From Spartobacteria bacterium (GTDB taxonomy: Bacteria > Verrucomicrobiota > Verrucomicrobiia > Chthoniobacterales > UBA10450), in the NCBI GenBank assembly GCA_003169695.1, contig PNAS01000039.1, positions 1 to 32,665 of the forward strand: a stretch of 32,665 nucleotides of DNA, read 5' to 3'. Position 1 is the stretch's first letter; the number at the start of each line of letters is the position of its first letter. Made by a program: the position numbers and the translations under genes. Below, one piece after another: positions 16,355 to 24,519 of the stretch. The notes beneath the pieces were generated by a model. The model worked only from the letters and a program-made list of their open reading frames with translations, was not told where the DNA came from and ran no database searches.

Positions 16355-16684
16355 TTATTTTTTCAGCGTGCGCACGTAAGCAACGAGCGCCTTGATTTCG
16401 GCGTCGGTCAGTTTCCCCCCGAACGCTTTCATTGTCGTCTTGCCGTTTTCCTTCACGCCTTCCTTGATCGATTGGGTGGCTTTGGCGTCAGTGAAAGCAG
16501 CCTGAACTTTCGAATCGGTAAAATCCTTTGCGTTCAATAGCTTGCCCATTTTTGTGTCGGCGGCCCCATTCTTGCCGTGACACTGCGCGCAGTTGGCATC
16601 CCAATTTGCTTTCGCGTCCGCGGCGCGGACCGACATGGCCGATGCGGCAAATAAGCTGACGGTGATGATGACGATTGTTTTCAT
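16355..16684 (-). CDS. Small periplasmic cytochrome c
   Basis: The 109-residue monohaem c-type cytochrome has a signal peptide (cleavage after VRA, residue 21), CAQCH at 32-36 and a probable distal haem ligand M85 (TTMKAFGG). It ends with the typical helix AEIKALVAYVRTLKK. It resembles c553/c6-like soluble carriers. The frame is open far upstream, but ATG 16682-16684 is chosen because it begins the signal peptide and has AAGGA nine bases upstream. It lies 23 bases after ccsA and is the last gene of the six-gene cytochrome operon. A role shuttling electrons between the bc complex and the multihaem cytochrome is inference. Confidence 0.9.
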   Translation of the reverse strand: MKTIVIITVSLFAASAMSVRAADAKANWDANCAQCHGKNGAADTKMGKLLNAKDFTDSKVQAAFTDAKATQSIKEGVKENGKTTMKAFGGKLTDAEIKALVAYVRTLKK

Positions 16685-16707
16685 TACTGAATCCTTTCTC
16701 GATGGAA

Positions 16708-18624
16708 CTATTCTGACATCGTTTCTACTGCTGGTCTTGGGGGTATAAACTTCAAGTCGCGCGGCTGATCTTTTTGACGCGGCGCGCTGGTGGATGTTCG
16801 AAAACTTCGCCAGCGCTCGAGTGGCATGGCGGCGGCCACGGCCATCAACGCGAGCTGGCTGACGATGAATCCGACGAGCCAGGGAAATGCTTTTTGCATG
16901 AAGCCGTACGAATGGAGACCGACGCCAAGCATGTTCACGCCGAACCAGGAGAAGCTCGTGACCACATTCCCGAAGATCGCCATGATCATCAGTCCGCGCT
17001 GACGAATGAACCCGCCCCAGCGCGCGTGCAGAATGATCGCGCACCAAAGCACGATCAGCACGGCGCCGTTTTCCTTCGGGTCCCAACCCCAGAAGCGTCC
17101 CCACGACTGGTCGGCCCAAATGCCGCCGAGCACGGTGCCAACGAAACTGAAGAGCGTGGCAAAACAAACCACACCGTACGTCATGCGGGTGAGGCTATCG
17201 GCCGTTTCCTTTTTCAGCGAGCGGGTGAAAACGCCGCGCACGATATAGATCATGGCGAGCATCCCGGCCAGAAACATGGCGGAATAGCCCGTGGTGATTG
17301 CGACGACGTGAGTGGCCAGCCAGATGTTGGTGTCGAGCACGGCTTGCAACATTTCCAGGGTGTCCCCGCTGCCCGCGAGATGATGCGCGATGATCAGCGT
17401 GATGAAGCCAATCGCGCCGGCGCACGCTGCGCCGATTCCATCGCGAAAAATTCGTTCGAGGATCAGCGAGACGATCACCGCGCCCCAACCGATGAAGATG
17501 GCGGAGGAATAGAGATTGGTGACAGGCGGACGTTCCTGGAGGTACATCCGCGAAACGAGGCCGAACGTGTGGACGGCGAGCGTGAGGAGCAGCAGATAAA
17601 ATGCGGAACGATTCAGCGGGCGGTTCCAACCCAGCCATGATCCACACGCCAGGAGAAACGCCAACACATAGAGGACCATGCTGTGGGTGAACGGATCGAC
17701 CTGGTTGAACAAAAACTCGAAGGACGTGCGTTTGGTGGCACTGGCTTGTTCCTTCGCCAGCGCGTCGGCGAGAAGATCGACGTGTTGCTTGAAAAGCGAC
17801 CGATTGTTCGCTCGATAGGCGTCGCCGATTTGCGCATACATTTTCGCGGCCGGATCGATTTCCCCTCTGCCAATTGATTCAACCAGACTTTCTCCGATGG
17901 AGTGCCAGTCGCCCTGCGGCTGCGGCCGAGGGACGACGAGGACGTAAGCCATCTCGGCCAGCTTCTGGTATCGCGGAATGAGTTGCGTCACGCCATCGAG
18001 TTTCGCCTGATCGAAGCTCTCGCCGGTCTCGCGTTGCCGCGCCGCTTTCCCGGCCGCCGGTAACGCACTCTCGAACGATGCCAATTCGGCCGCGAAATTC
18101 TCCGCACCCTCCGGCTGCACGCTATTCTTCAAGCGCTGGTAAAGGATCAACGCATTGCGCAAATTGAAGATCGCATTCTGATAGGCCGAGCGTTGCACGG
18201 ACTGGAGCTTGTCCGATTGTTCGCCCTGCTCGTCGATCTGTTTCAAAAAGGGCGAGAGCTCGGTGAAACTGAAATACTTTCGATCGCTCTGTTCCCAGCC
18301 GAAGAGACCGAGCACTTCGGCATTCTGGATGACGAAGACCGGACACTCGTCGGCCACGGGCGCGTTGAAGAGAACATCGGTGAGCCATTGCATGCCGCCG
18401 ATTTCCTTTCCATTGGCGAGCGGCACGGTCTGTTTTCCGTGAATGATGAGCAGCGAATTGCGCGCAACCGTATCGAGCGGCTTGATCCGGCCGCCGACGA
18501 GCACCGGAATTTTGCCGAAGCTGGCCAGATCGACATCGTCAGCCGCAGGTTTGGGCGGGAGCCAGCTGGAGGCCAGCCAGAGCAGAGCCAGGACGAAGAT
18601 GATGGCAGGCAGAAAACGTTTCAT
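16708..18624 (-). CDS. ccsA: Cytochrome c biogenesis protein CcsA (System II), long N-terminal region
   Basis: The 638-residue inner-membrane haem handling/attachment protein is needed for c-type cytochrome maturation outside the inner membrane. After one TM helix (4-21) comes a ~290-residue extracytoplasmic region starting KIPVLVGGRIKPLDTVARNSL, then about eight TM helices from ~315. The tryptophan-rich haem-binding (WWD) segment is at ~503-520 (WADQSWGRFWGWDPKENG), and candidate haem-ligand histidines are H352, H439 and H571. Plastid and many bacterial CcsA proteins are about half this length; the extra N-terminal domain is seen in some System II proteins of other phyla. Its start overlaps the ResB/CcsB stop by four bases (ATGA). 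Together the two form the System II synthetase. Confidence 0.92.
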   Translation of the reverse strand: MKRFLPAIIFVLALLWLASSWLPPKPAADDVDLASFGKIPVLVGGRIKPLDTVARNSLLIIHGKQTVPLANGKEIGGMQWLTDVLFNAPVADECPVFVIQNAEVLGLFGWEQSDRKYFSFTELSPFLKQIDEQGEQSDKLQSVQRSAYQNAIFNLRNALILYQRLKNSVQPEGAENFAAELASFESALPAAGKAARQRETGESFDQAKLDGVTQLIPRYQKLAEMAYVLVVPRPQPQGDWHSIGESLVESIGRGEIDPAAKMYAQIGDAYRANNRSLFKQHVDLLADALAKEQASATKRTSFEFLFNQVDPFTHSMVLYVLAFLLACGSWLGWNRPLNRSAFYLLLLTLAVHTFGLVSRMYLQERPPVTNLYSSAIFIGWGAVIVSLILERIFRDGIGAACAGAIGFITLIIAHHLAGSGDTLEMLQAVLDTNIWLATHVVAITTGYSAMFLAGMLAMIYIVRGVFTRSLKKETADSLTRMTYGVVCFATLFSFVGTVLGGIWADQSWGRFWGWDPKENGAVLIVLWCAIILHARWGGFIRQRGLMIMAIFGNVVTSFSWFGVNMLGVGLHSYGFMQKAFPWLVGFIVSQLALMAVAAAMPLERWRSFRTSTSAPRQKDQPRDLKFIPPRPAVETMSE

Positions 18625-19796
18625 GCCAGCGCAGTTCGTCTTCGCTTTGAAAATCCGACGAGATGGTAGCCAAACTGCACGAGCAATCCGGCGGCCACAA
18701 CGATGCAGGCGATGTAAGGCGCGATGAAAGTCGGATTGTGCACTACCTGCAAGATCGTGGTCTGATCGTCTTTTTCAAAACCGGCCTGGTAAAAAGTTTC
18801 GCCGCGATAACGCAGCGGATGATTCATGTAGATCAAAATATCGCGATTCACCGAACGCTCCGGGTCAATCAACGTCACACGACTGGAAAAATCTTTGGGA
18901 ATCTCGGTGCCGGCATAGCGCTCGTGCGTGAACTTTTGCAGCGTTACGCTGTACGGTTTGTAGTAGCGCGCCGGACGGAGCGCGATCTGCCAACTCCGGC
19001 CCGCGCACGAAAATGTCTGCGGCGCCCCGAGCGCGTCCGAAACCAGCCAGGTGCCGAGCGGCGGCAAGGCTGTTCCGCTGGCGAATTCAATCGGCACGAT
19101 CTCGATCGCGACGCTCATTATGTCGCGATCATCGACCCCGGTGGCGCGAGGGGCCGCTTCCACCGCAATTTGCGCACCGGGTCCCTGATTTGCGATCGGC
19201 CGGGCGGCACTTCCCGCTTCGCTGAGCATATGAAGCCGCGAGTTCTGAAAAAAATTCCTGACAATGATTTGGAATGGCAGACTTCCATGTTCGATTGTTC
19301 GGCTTCGTCGCAGTACCGCTTCGGGAATCGCGGTAACTTGATCCAACTCCGGGTCGGTCGTGTCGATGACGGCGAGTTCCATCAAGCGCGAATCTTCCGA
19401 ATAATTCCTGGTATCGCCTCCGCTCAAGCGCATATGGCTTTCCACCGCGAAAAGATCGGTGAACAAACCGCCGGCGAGCATGATGATAAGACCGGCGTGC
19501 GTCAGATGAATGCCGAGTTTGCGCCAGGCCCAATGGAAACGTTTCGCGTGCGCGGCGATCAGATTAATGAGCAGCACCGCGCCGATAAGATGGCCTCCCG
19601 GGAAAATTGGAATCTTGAAGCCGCGTCCCTCGGGGGGCCACCAAACAAACAAACTTTGGAAATAACGCTGCTGCGCTTCGTGAATGCCAAGATGAACCTG
19701 GGCAATCGTGCCGGCAAAAATGAGCGCCATTGCTGCGGCGAGACAAATGATCGTCAGCTTCAACGACGTGATCAGATCGACAAATTTGCGCAGCAT
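18621..19796 (-). CDS. ccsB: Cytochrome c biogenesis protein ResB/CcsB (System II)
   Basis: The 391-residue membrane partner of CcsA has TM segments at about 12-33, 66-82 and 92-113, then a ~230-residue extracytoplasmic domain, and a final TM (about 355-376). ResB-family landmarks visible are KLGIHLTHAGLIIMLAGG, IYMNHPLRYRGETFYQAGFE and the C-terminal basic tail. ResB/CcsB cooperates with CcsA in haem export and reduction of apocytochrome cysteines. It starts five bases after the lipoprotein gene and overlaps ccsA by four bases, so it is translationally coupled. Its place in the multihaem cytochrome operon suggests dedicated maturation capacity. Confidence 0.9.
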   Translation of the reverse strand: MLRKFVDLITSLKLTIICLAAAMALIFAGTIAQVHLGIHEAQQRYFQSLFVWWPPEGRGFKIPIFPGGHLIGAVLLINLIAAHAKRFHWAWRKLGIHLTHAGLIIMLAGGLFTDLFAVESHMRLSGGDTRNYSEDSRLMELAVIDTTDPELDQVTAIPEAVLRRSRTIEHGSLPFQIIVRNFFQNSRLHMLSEAGSAARPIANQGPGAQIAVEAAPRATGVDDRDIMSVAIEIVPIEFASGTALPPLGTWLVSDALGAPQTFSCAGRSWQIALRPARYYKPYSVTLQKFTHERYAGTEIPKDFSSRVTLIDPERSVNRDILIYMNHPLRYRGETFYQAGFEKDDQTTILQVVHNPTFIAPYIACIVVAAGLLVQFGYHLVGFSKRRRTALA

Positions 19797-19801
19797 CTTT
19801 G

Positions 19802-20884
19802 TTAGAATCGGACGGATTGGAGAAATTTCACGAACTTCGGTTTCTCCTGTTCCACCACAGTTTTAGGTCCGGTTAACTTGAAAAACCAAACCCGTCCATC
19901 GTGCCGGGTCCAACCAGCGACGACGCGCGCGGTTGCACCGGCCATGTCGACGGTGGAAAAGCTGATCTCGCCAGCCCGCACGGGAACCATCATCGAATTG
20001 AGAGCACTCGCCTCCGCCGGGGGCAGACCGATTTGTTGACGCCACCGGTTGACGTTATCGGCGTCGCTTCCGCCATCGCCGGCAAAGGTCACGACAGAAA
20101 TGTCGGCCTTCTCACCATTTGTTTCGGAGGTGAAACTCGCATAGCGCATGGCCGACGTTGCCGCCGGCGACCAGCCTGGCGGAACTTCCCATTTTATTTG
20201 CGGCTTGTCGGAATTCGCTGGCGGCGTTGCTAAGTCTGTGGTGGACACAGGGGAATTCGCACCGCGAGACGAACTCACCCATTTCAGAAAATTTTCCTTC
20301 TGCGCGCCGACGAGCGCGGAATTTCCGCGCATCTTGAAGAACGCGATTCGGCCTTCGTCGGACGCGATGGCGCCGATAATGCGCCCATCTTTACTCGAGT
20401 CGCCGTTCTCCGGCTGTCCTGTAATATCGACAATCGCAATGTCGCCCCGAGCGGTCGGTAACTGTTGAACGGTGCCGGCCAGTTTGTCGGCGGCGATTGG
20501 CGGCTGGGCCAACTGCGCCAGCCAGCGATTGACGTTATCGAGAATGTTTCCCGCGGAAGGTCCAAGCGTGACGAACGAAATATCGGCGACCGCGCCATTT
20601 TCACCGTGCACAAGAAAACTGGCCTGCCGCATTTGCGAGAGCGGCTGCGGTTCCCAATTCGGCGGAATGATCGCGGTTATTGGCGTGAGTGGGGCCGCCA
20701 AAGGCAGGGACGACGGAGAGGATGCGTTCGTTGGCATCGTCGCGTCCGCGGAAAGTGTTGCATCGAGCGGCGCTTTGGAGACGCGGTAGACTTTGATCTG
20801 CTGGTCGCTCCTGTCGCAAGCAAACAGCAACATCGCGATAGCGACAAGAGACAGTGATGCTGCTCTTGATCCGATGACACGCAT
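19802..20884 (-). CDS. Lipoprotein with a duplicated domain of unknown function
   Basis: The 360-residue protein has a lipoprotein signal, with the modified cysteine at residue 23 (LLFACDRSD). A Ser/Pro/Ala-rich linker and two homologous domains follow, about 75-205 and 233-360. Shared landmarks are W-x-P or W-x-V-P-x-G-W, MRQASF/MRYASF, ADISFVT/ADISVVT, NVNRW (117-121 and 277-281), a PPI/PPA loop, GDIAIVDI/GEISFSTVDM and GRIAFFKM/GRVWFFKL. I do not recognise a named family. The start is ATG 20882-20884, not the TTG one codon upstream. It sits between the porin (15 bases) and ccsB (5 bases), so it may be an accessory of the porin-cytochrome conduit or of cytochrome maturation. Confidence 0.85.
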   Translation of the reverse strand: MRVIGSRAASLSLVAIAMLLFACDRSDQQIKVYRVSKAPLDATLSADATMPTNASSPSSLPLAAPLTPITAIIPPNWEPQPLSQMRQASFLVHGENGAVADISFVTLGPSAGNILDNVNRWLAQLAQPPIAADKLAGTVQQLPTARGDIAIVDITGQPENGDSSKDGRIIGAIASDEGRIAFFKMRGNSALVGAQKENFLKWVSSSRGANSPVSTTDLATPPANSDKPQIKWEVPPGWSPAATSAMRYASFTSETNGEKADISVVTFAGDGGSDADNVNRWRQQIGLPPAEASALNSMMVPVRAGEISFSTVDMAGATARVVAGWTRHDGRVWFFKLTGPKTVVEQEKPKFVKFLQSVRF

Positions 20885-20899
20885 CAAAATTCGGGGGAA

Positions 20900-23050
20900 C
20901 TAGAAGCCGAATCGCAGACTGGAAAAGACTGAATGCGCTTCGTAGTTGTTGTGGCCGCCGGAAGTCTGATCGGTGTAGTTAAAGTAACTGTATTGCACCT
21001 TTAAACGAATGTTCTTTGTAATTTGCCGGCTGAGGCTTGCCGAAACGGTATTCTCGGTCGCGCCTTCACCGAAAGGCAGACCGGCGACGGCGTTGTTCAC
21101 ATAGTTATCCGCGCGATAATAAGAATATTCGACACTCAAATCGGTTTTGGGATCCAAGGCAAATCCAACCGCTCCGCCCGCGGTCCAGTAATCGCTCGTA
21201 AAATCGAGAACCGTTGGGATGGTATTTGGAATGAAATTATAGTCGGCCGGCGTGTCCGTCTTGTTTAGGACATAGGAGAAATCTCCTTGGACATAAAATC
21301 GCGCTGACGGATTCCAGGTAAGGCTTTCGGTGATCGCGTGGTTCGTAATCAAAGCTGTACGCAGAGACTGGAAAGGCGGTTCGTCCGGAATCCCCCACTG
21401 ACCGTACACCGAAACAGTCGCAAAATCGTAACGCGTGACCAAAGCGAGCGTGCCGAGTTTCGCCGGAATTTTCGGCCGCCAGGTAACTCGAACATTCACA
21501 TCATTCGTATCCCATTCCTGGTTCTGCAGCTGTTGGCCGTCGGCGGTGGACGCATTATCGTATTGCAAACTTTTGTAAAAGTACTGCGCAGATAAATTGA
21601 GCCGGTCCAGCGGATACCAATTGACGCCGGCCGTGTACTTTTGCCAACGCAGATCGAGATTCTTGGTCCCTGGTAAAGCCTCCCCTTCGACAAATGTGTT
21701 CTCGCGGATGTCGCCGTATTCCTCCTCCCAGTCGCCCCGGGCGAAAAAGAGCCAATTGGCGACGCCGGCGTAACGCACCTCCAATGCCTCAGCGAACTCA
21801 TTGAGGTTTTGGGAACTGTTGACCGCCGTCGGGATTGGGGGAATCGTGCGGAGGGTTGTATCGAGGTAGACCGCGTCGCTCTGCTTATTCTCCGAAGTAT
21901 AACGGAATGCGGCGAGGACGGTCAGATTCTTCATGGGCACCCACATCGCATTGAGGTTAACCACGTATTGTTCGATTTGAGCTGAGCCCGCAAGATTAAG
22001 GAAGCCGTGGTCATTGCCCCCGAGCGTCGGTACCGGATCGCTGAAGGCCGCGTTGTAAGTGGTTCCGAAAATGCGCGTCCCGGTCAGATCACTTCCCAGC
22101 GTCGTATATGAGTACGCGGTCGTTATCCAAAGCGAATCGCTGAACCGCGTTTCAGTCGTGGCATGCCCGCTGAACAAGTCGACCTTGTCCGTCTCCTGCT
22201 GAGTGATAAACCGCTGGCTGCCCGGTGCCGGCACGACCGGCGGCAGTTGGCCGGCGCCCCGTTCGAGTTGCAGGCGGTCGTTGTTACTGTCGTGTTCGTA
22301 CCGCATGCCTAAACCGACGTCGGTGTTGCCAAAGGTCTGGACCGCGTCCAGCGCGAAAGTGTCGCGCGTCTCATTGATGTCGCGGTAGGCCGGTGCGATT
22401 TTGCGCGCCGTTTGACCGGTGGTCAAGCCCGTCTGATTTGTATCGCCCCAGATGGTAGAATCCTTCTGGCCGTCACGGAATTGGTGAGAATAGTGCAAAG
22501 TAATTTCCGGCAGCTCCGGCATCCGCAGGCCGAGTTCAATCCAAGCCTCGCCCCGATCCAGCTCCATTTCCTGATTTGGCGGTGCAAAGAACTGGCCGTT
22601 GACCGGGAAGAATCCGCCATTGCCGTCATACCAGCTGCGAAACTCGGTGTAACCGGCGCGGATATAACCCAGGCCCGGCTGAGTTAACTCTACCTTCACG
22701 TCGTAATCGTGATTATCGAAAATCGCATGCCCATCGATAGAAAACTGCCCATTCTTCCCTACCGTTTGCTCGTAATGCAGATCCTGAATTCCGCCAAAGA
22801 CATCGCCCGACATGCGATGCTCCTGCTTGAACTGCGCGCTATCGCCATGGATGGTCAGCCCGCCGATTCCGAGCTCGATCCAATTCTTGTAATCCGGCTC
22901 TTCTTCAGTCGTCGTCGTGCTGGCCTGTGATTTTGCATCGGAAGCCTCGCCCGCACGGAGTGAAGGACCAGCAAACATCGCGGCGCACATCAGGAGCGTG
23001 ATCGTGCGCGCTAACGAGCGTGGCACTGTCGGGAAGAAAACCGAGATCAT
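20900..23050 (-). CDS. MtrB/PioB-like outer-membrane beta-barrel porin
   Basis: The 716-residue protein has a signal peptide (cleavage near LRA, residue 33) and a short acidic N-terminal stretch. A long series of alternating aromatic/hydrophobic beta strands follows and ends in SSLRFGF, whose terminal phenylalanine is typical of proteins inserted by the Bam complex. Length, strand pattern and the adjacent multihaem cytochrome gene fit the MtrB/PioB/OmbB family, in which the barrel encloses a periplasmic multihaem cytochrome to move electrons across the outer membrane. The N-terminal CXXC known in Shewanella MtrB is absent; the only cysteine is in the signal peptide. It starts three bases after the cytochrome gene. 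Confidence 0.85.
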   Translation of the reverse strand: MISVFFPTVPRSLARTITLLMCAAMFAGPSLRAGEASDAKSQASTTTTEEEPDYKNWIELGIGGLTIHGDSAQFKQEHRMSGDVFGGIQDLHYEQTVGKNGQFSIDGHAIFDNHDYDVKVELTQPGLGYIRAGYTEFRSWYDGNGGFFPVNGQFFAPPNQEMELDRGEAWIELGLRMPELPEITLHYSHQFRDGQKDSTIWGDTNQTGLTTGQTARKIAPAYRDINETRDTFALDAVQTFGNTDVGLGMRYEHDSNNDRLQLERGAGQLPPVVPAPGSQRFITQQETDKVDLFSGHATTETRFSDSLWITTAYSYTTLGSDLTGTRIFGTTYNAAFSDPVPTLGGNDHGFLNLAGSAQIEQYVVNLNAMWVPMKNLTVLAAFRYTSENKQSDAVYLDTTLRTIPPIPTAVNSSQNLNEFAEALEVRYAGVANWLFFARGDWEEEYGDIRENTFVEGEALPGTKNLDLRWQKYTAGVNWYPLDRLNLSAQYFYKSLQYDNASTADGQQLQNQEWDTNDVNVRVTWRPKIPAKLGTLALVTRYDFATVSVYGQWGIPDEPPFQSLRTALITNHAITESLTWNPSARFYVQGDFSYVLNKTDTPADYNFIPNTIPTVLDFTSDYWTAGGAVGFALDPKTDLSVEYSYYRADNYVNNAVAGLPFGEGATENTVSASLSRQITKNIRLKVQYSYFNYTDQTSGGHNNYEAHSVFSSLRFGF

Positions 23051-23053
23051 TGC

Positions 23054-23893
23054 CTAATACCTCAACACAGGGGTCACCTGAGAGCCGTGGATCGCTTCGT
23101 GACAGCCGGCCGACCAGCATGTCCCCTGTTGCAGGAAGCTCGAATGATCTACATCTGCGATAAAAAGTTTGCCGCCCACGGTTTGCTGCTGGAAATGGCA
23201 TTTCAAACAAAGCGTTTGGTTGCGTTCCGTCAGCATTCGCTGATTGACCGAACCATGGGGCGAATGGCAGGTCACACATCCTTCGCGCATAGCCTCGTGC
23301 TCGAACACAAACGGACCTCTTTGCGCGGCGTGACACTGGAAACAGGTTTCGTTTTGGCTCAGCAACGCCATACCGCCGCCTTTGAGCGACTGTGGAAGGT
23401 TCGTTCCGCCCCCTTTGATCGCGTCTCCTTTGTGCGGGTTATGACAATCGGCGCAACTCACTTTCCCTTCCAGCACCGGATGGTGATGAGGCAAATTGAA
23501 TTTCGCCCGTACCTCCAGATGGCATTGGAAACAGGTGGTCGGAGATCGTCTCGGATTGACGATCGTGCGCGCAGCGCCGCCGCTCTTCACGTGTAAGCTG
23601 CCCGGTCCGTGACATGATTCACAACCGATGTTCTTGGCATTTTCGCCTTCCGCTTTTAAACGCGCATGGGTTGCGGTCCGGAAATCGCGCGCAATCGCCT
23701 CGTGACAAGTTGCGCAGTTTTCGGATCCGACAAATTCGGCCCCGGGAATGCTCGGCGGCGCAAGAATAGCGCGGCTTGGTTCGAAGCTACTGCAAGAAAG
23801 CAGAATCAAGGTGAGCGCGGCTCCCCCCCCGACCACCCACCAGAGTTTTTCGCACTTACCGTGGATCCATCGAGTTAATCTCGGATGCGACAC
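23054..23893 (-). CDS. Multihaem c-type cytochrome (MtrA/DmsE/OmaB-like)
   Basis: The 279-residue protein has seven CXXCH haem-attachment motifs, beginning at residues 60, 91, 121, 147, 184, 206 and 229, plus CWSAGCH (CX4CH) at 259-265, for a probable total of eight haems. Extra histidines (for example H76, H136-H138, H199, H213, H250) can serve as distal ligands. The N-terminus has a TM/signal segment and a possible lipobox (LLSC, C34). Size and haem count resemble the periplasmic octahaem OmaB component of porin-cytochrome complexes more than decahaem MtrA. The start is GTG at 23891-23893, since no ATG precedes the signal segment. It is the first gene of the operon and is 87 bases after the AraC-type gene. 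Confidence 0.9.
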   Translation of the reverse strand: MSHPRLTRWIHGKCEKLWWVVGGGAALTLILLSCSSFEPSRAILAPPSIPGAEFVGSENCATCHEAIARDFRTATHARLKAEGENAKNIGCESCHGPGSLHVKSGGAARTIVNPRRSPTTCFQCHLEVRAKFNLPHHHPVLEGKVSCADCHNPHKGDAIKGGGTNLPQSLKGGGMALLSQNETCFQCHAAQRGPFVFEHEAMREGCVTCHSPHGSVNQRMLTERNQTLCLKCHFQQQTVGGKLFIADVDHSSFLQQGTCWSAGCHEAIHGSQVTPVLRY

Positions 23894-23980
23894 GAAACGG
23901 AGTCTGGTCAGAAAGCCAATCCAGAGCTATGCATTTTTACGGTAAATATTCCGGGTCAAAATTCTCCGCGCTCCAACCAA

Positions 23981-24382
23981 TTATTGTCGGCGATGCTTCG
24001 CCTTTGTCGCACGATATTGCGTTGGCGACTTGCCGGCCAACTTTTTGAAGACGCGGTTGAACTGCGACAACGACTGGAATCCAACCGCGAACGCGATTTC
24101 GCTTACGCGAAGATCAACCTCGAGCAAAAGAACGTGCGCCTTTTCGATGCGTTGGCGGGCGACGTAATCGACAAAGTTTACCCCCGTCACTTGTTTGAAC
24201 TTTTCGCTCAAGTGATTGGCGCTGATGTTCACGAACTTCGCGACTTTCGTTAGGCCAAGCTTTTCGTCCGAATGCTCCTGGATAAACTTTCGCGCTTTCC
24301 AGATTTCCACGGGCTCAGCGCGCTCTCCGTTTTGGAGACTTGGCTGCCTTATCTGCTCTGCCAGCGATGGATATTTCCTCAC
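23981..24382 (-). CDS. AraC-type DNA-binding protein (DNA-binding domain only)
   Basis: The 133-residue protein consists of a short N-terminal segment and one AraC/XylS DNA-binding domain (about 26-127). The first helix-turn-helix is around LGLTKVAKFVNISANHLSEKF, and the second around LRVSEIAFAVGFQSLSQFNRVF with the closing GKSPTQYR signature. There is no ligand-binding domain, unlike most AraC proteins, so control of its activity is unclear. It starts at ATG 24380-24382. It lies immediately upstream of, and in the same direction as, the multihaem cytochrome operon, so it could regulate or be co-transcribed with it. The 5' two-thirds of the gene plus upstream DNA are repeated at 32351-32665. 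Confidence 0.88.
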   Translation of the reverse strand: MRKYPSLAEQIRQPSLQNGERAEPVEIWKARKFIQEHSDEKLGLTKVAKFVNISANHLSEKFKQVTGVNFVDYVARQRIEKAHVLLLEVDLRVSEIAFAVGFQSLSQFNRVFKKLAGKSPTQYRATKAKHRRQ

Positions 24383-24435
24383 CCCATACTAAACCGCGAC
24401 TGAGACGTTGACGCTCTCCGTCCCTTGCCAATTGC
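24121..24435. repeat. Direct repeat, copy A
   Basis: This segment matches 32351-32665 base for base except at two positions (24134 g versus a, 24290 t versus c), in the same orientation and 8,230 bases apart. It covers codons ~1-87 of the AraC-type gene and ~53 bases of upstream DNA. Copy B reaches the window edge, so the true length may be greater. Both differences are synonymous. Confidence 0.95.
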
Positions 24436-24519
24436 TCGTCTAATTTTGTTCGACGGAAAAGTCGATCCGGTAACGCCAGATTGGCAGACAAGGTGATTGG
24501 GAAAATATGCCGGGCGCCT

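Noticed and set aside
16355..17167. Extended 270-codon frame for the small cytochrome c, overlapping ccsA.
   Set aside because: The upstream part is an out-of-frame reading of ccsA. A signal peptide and ribosome-binding site mark ATG 16682-16684 as the start.
18663..19805. A 380-codon open frame antisense to ccsB.
   Set aside because: It mirrors the codon structure of the clearly conserved ResB/CcsB gene and has no recognisable domain; G+C-rich genes commonly give long antisense frames.
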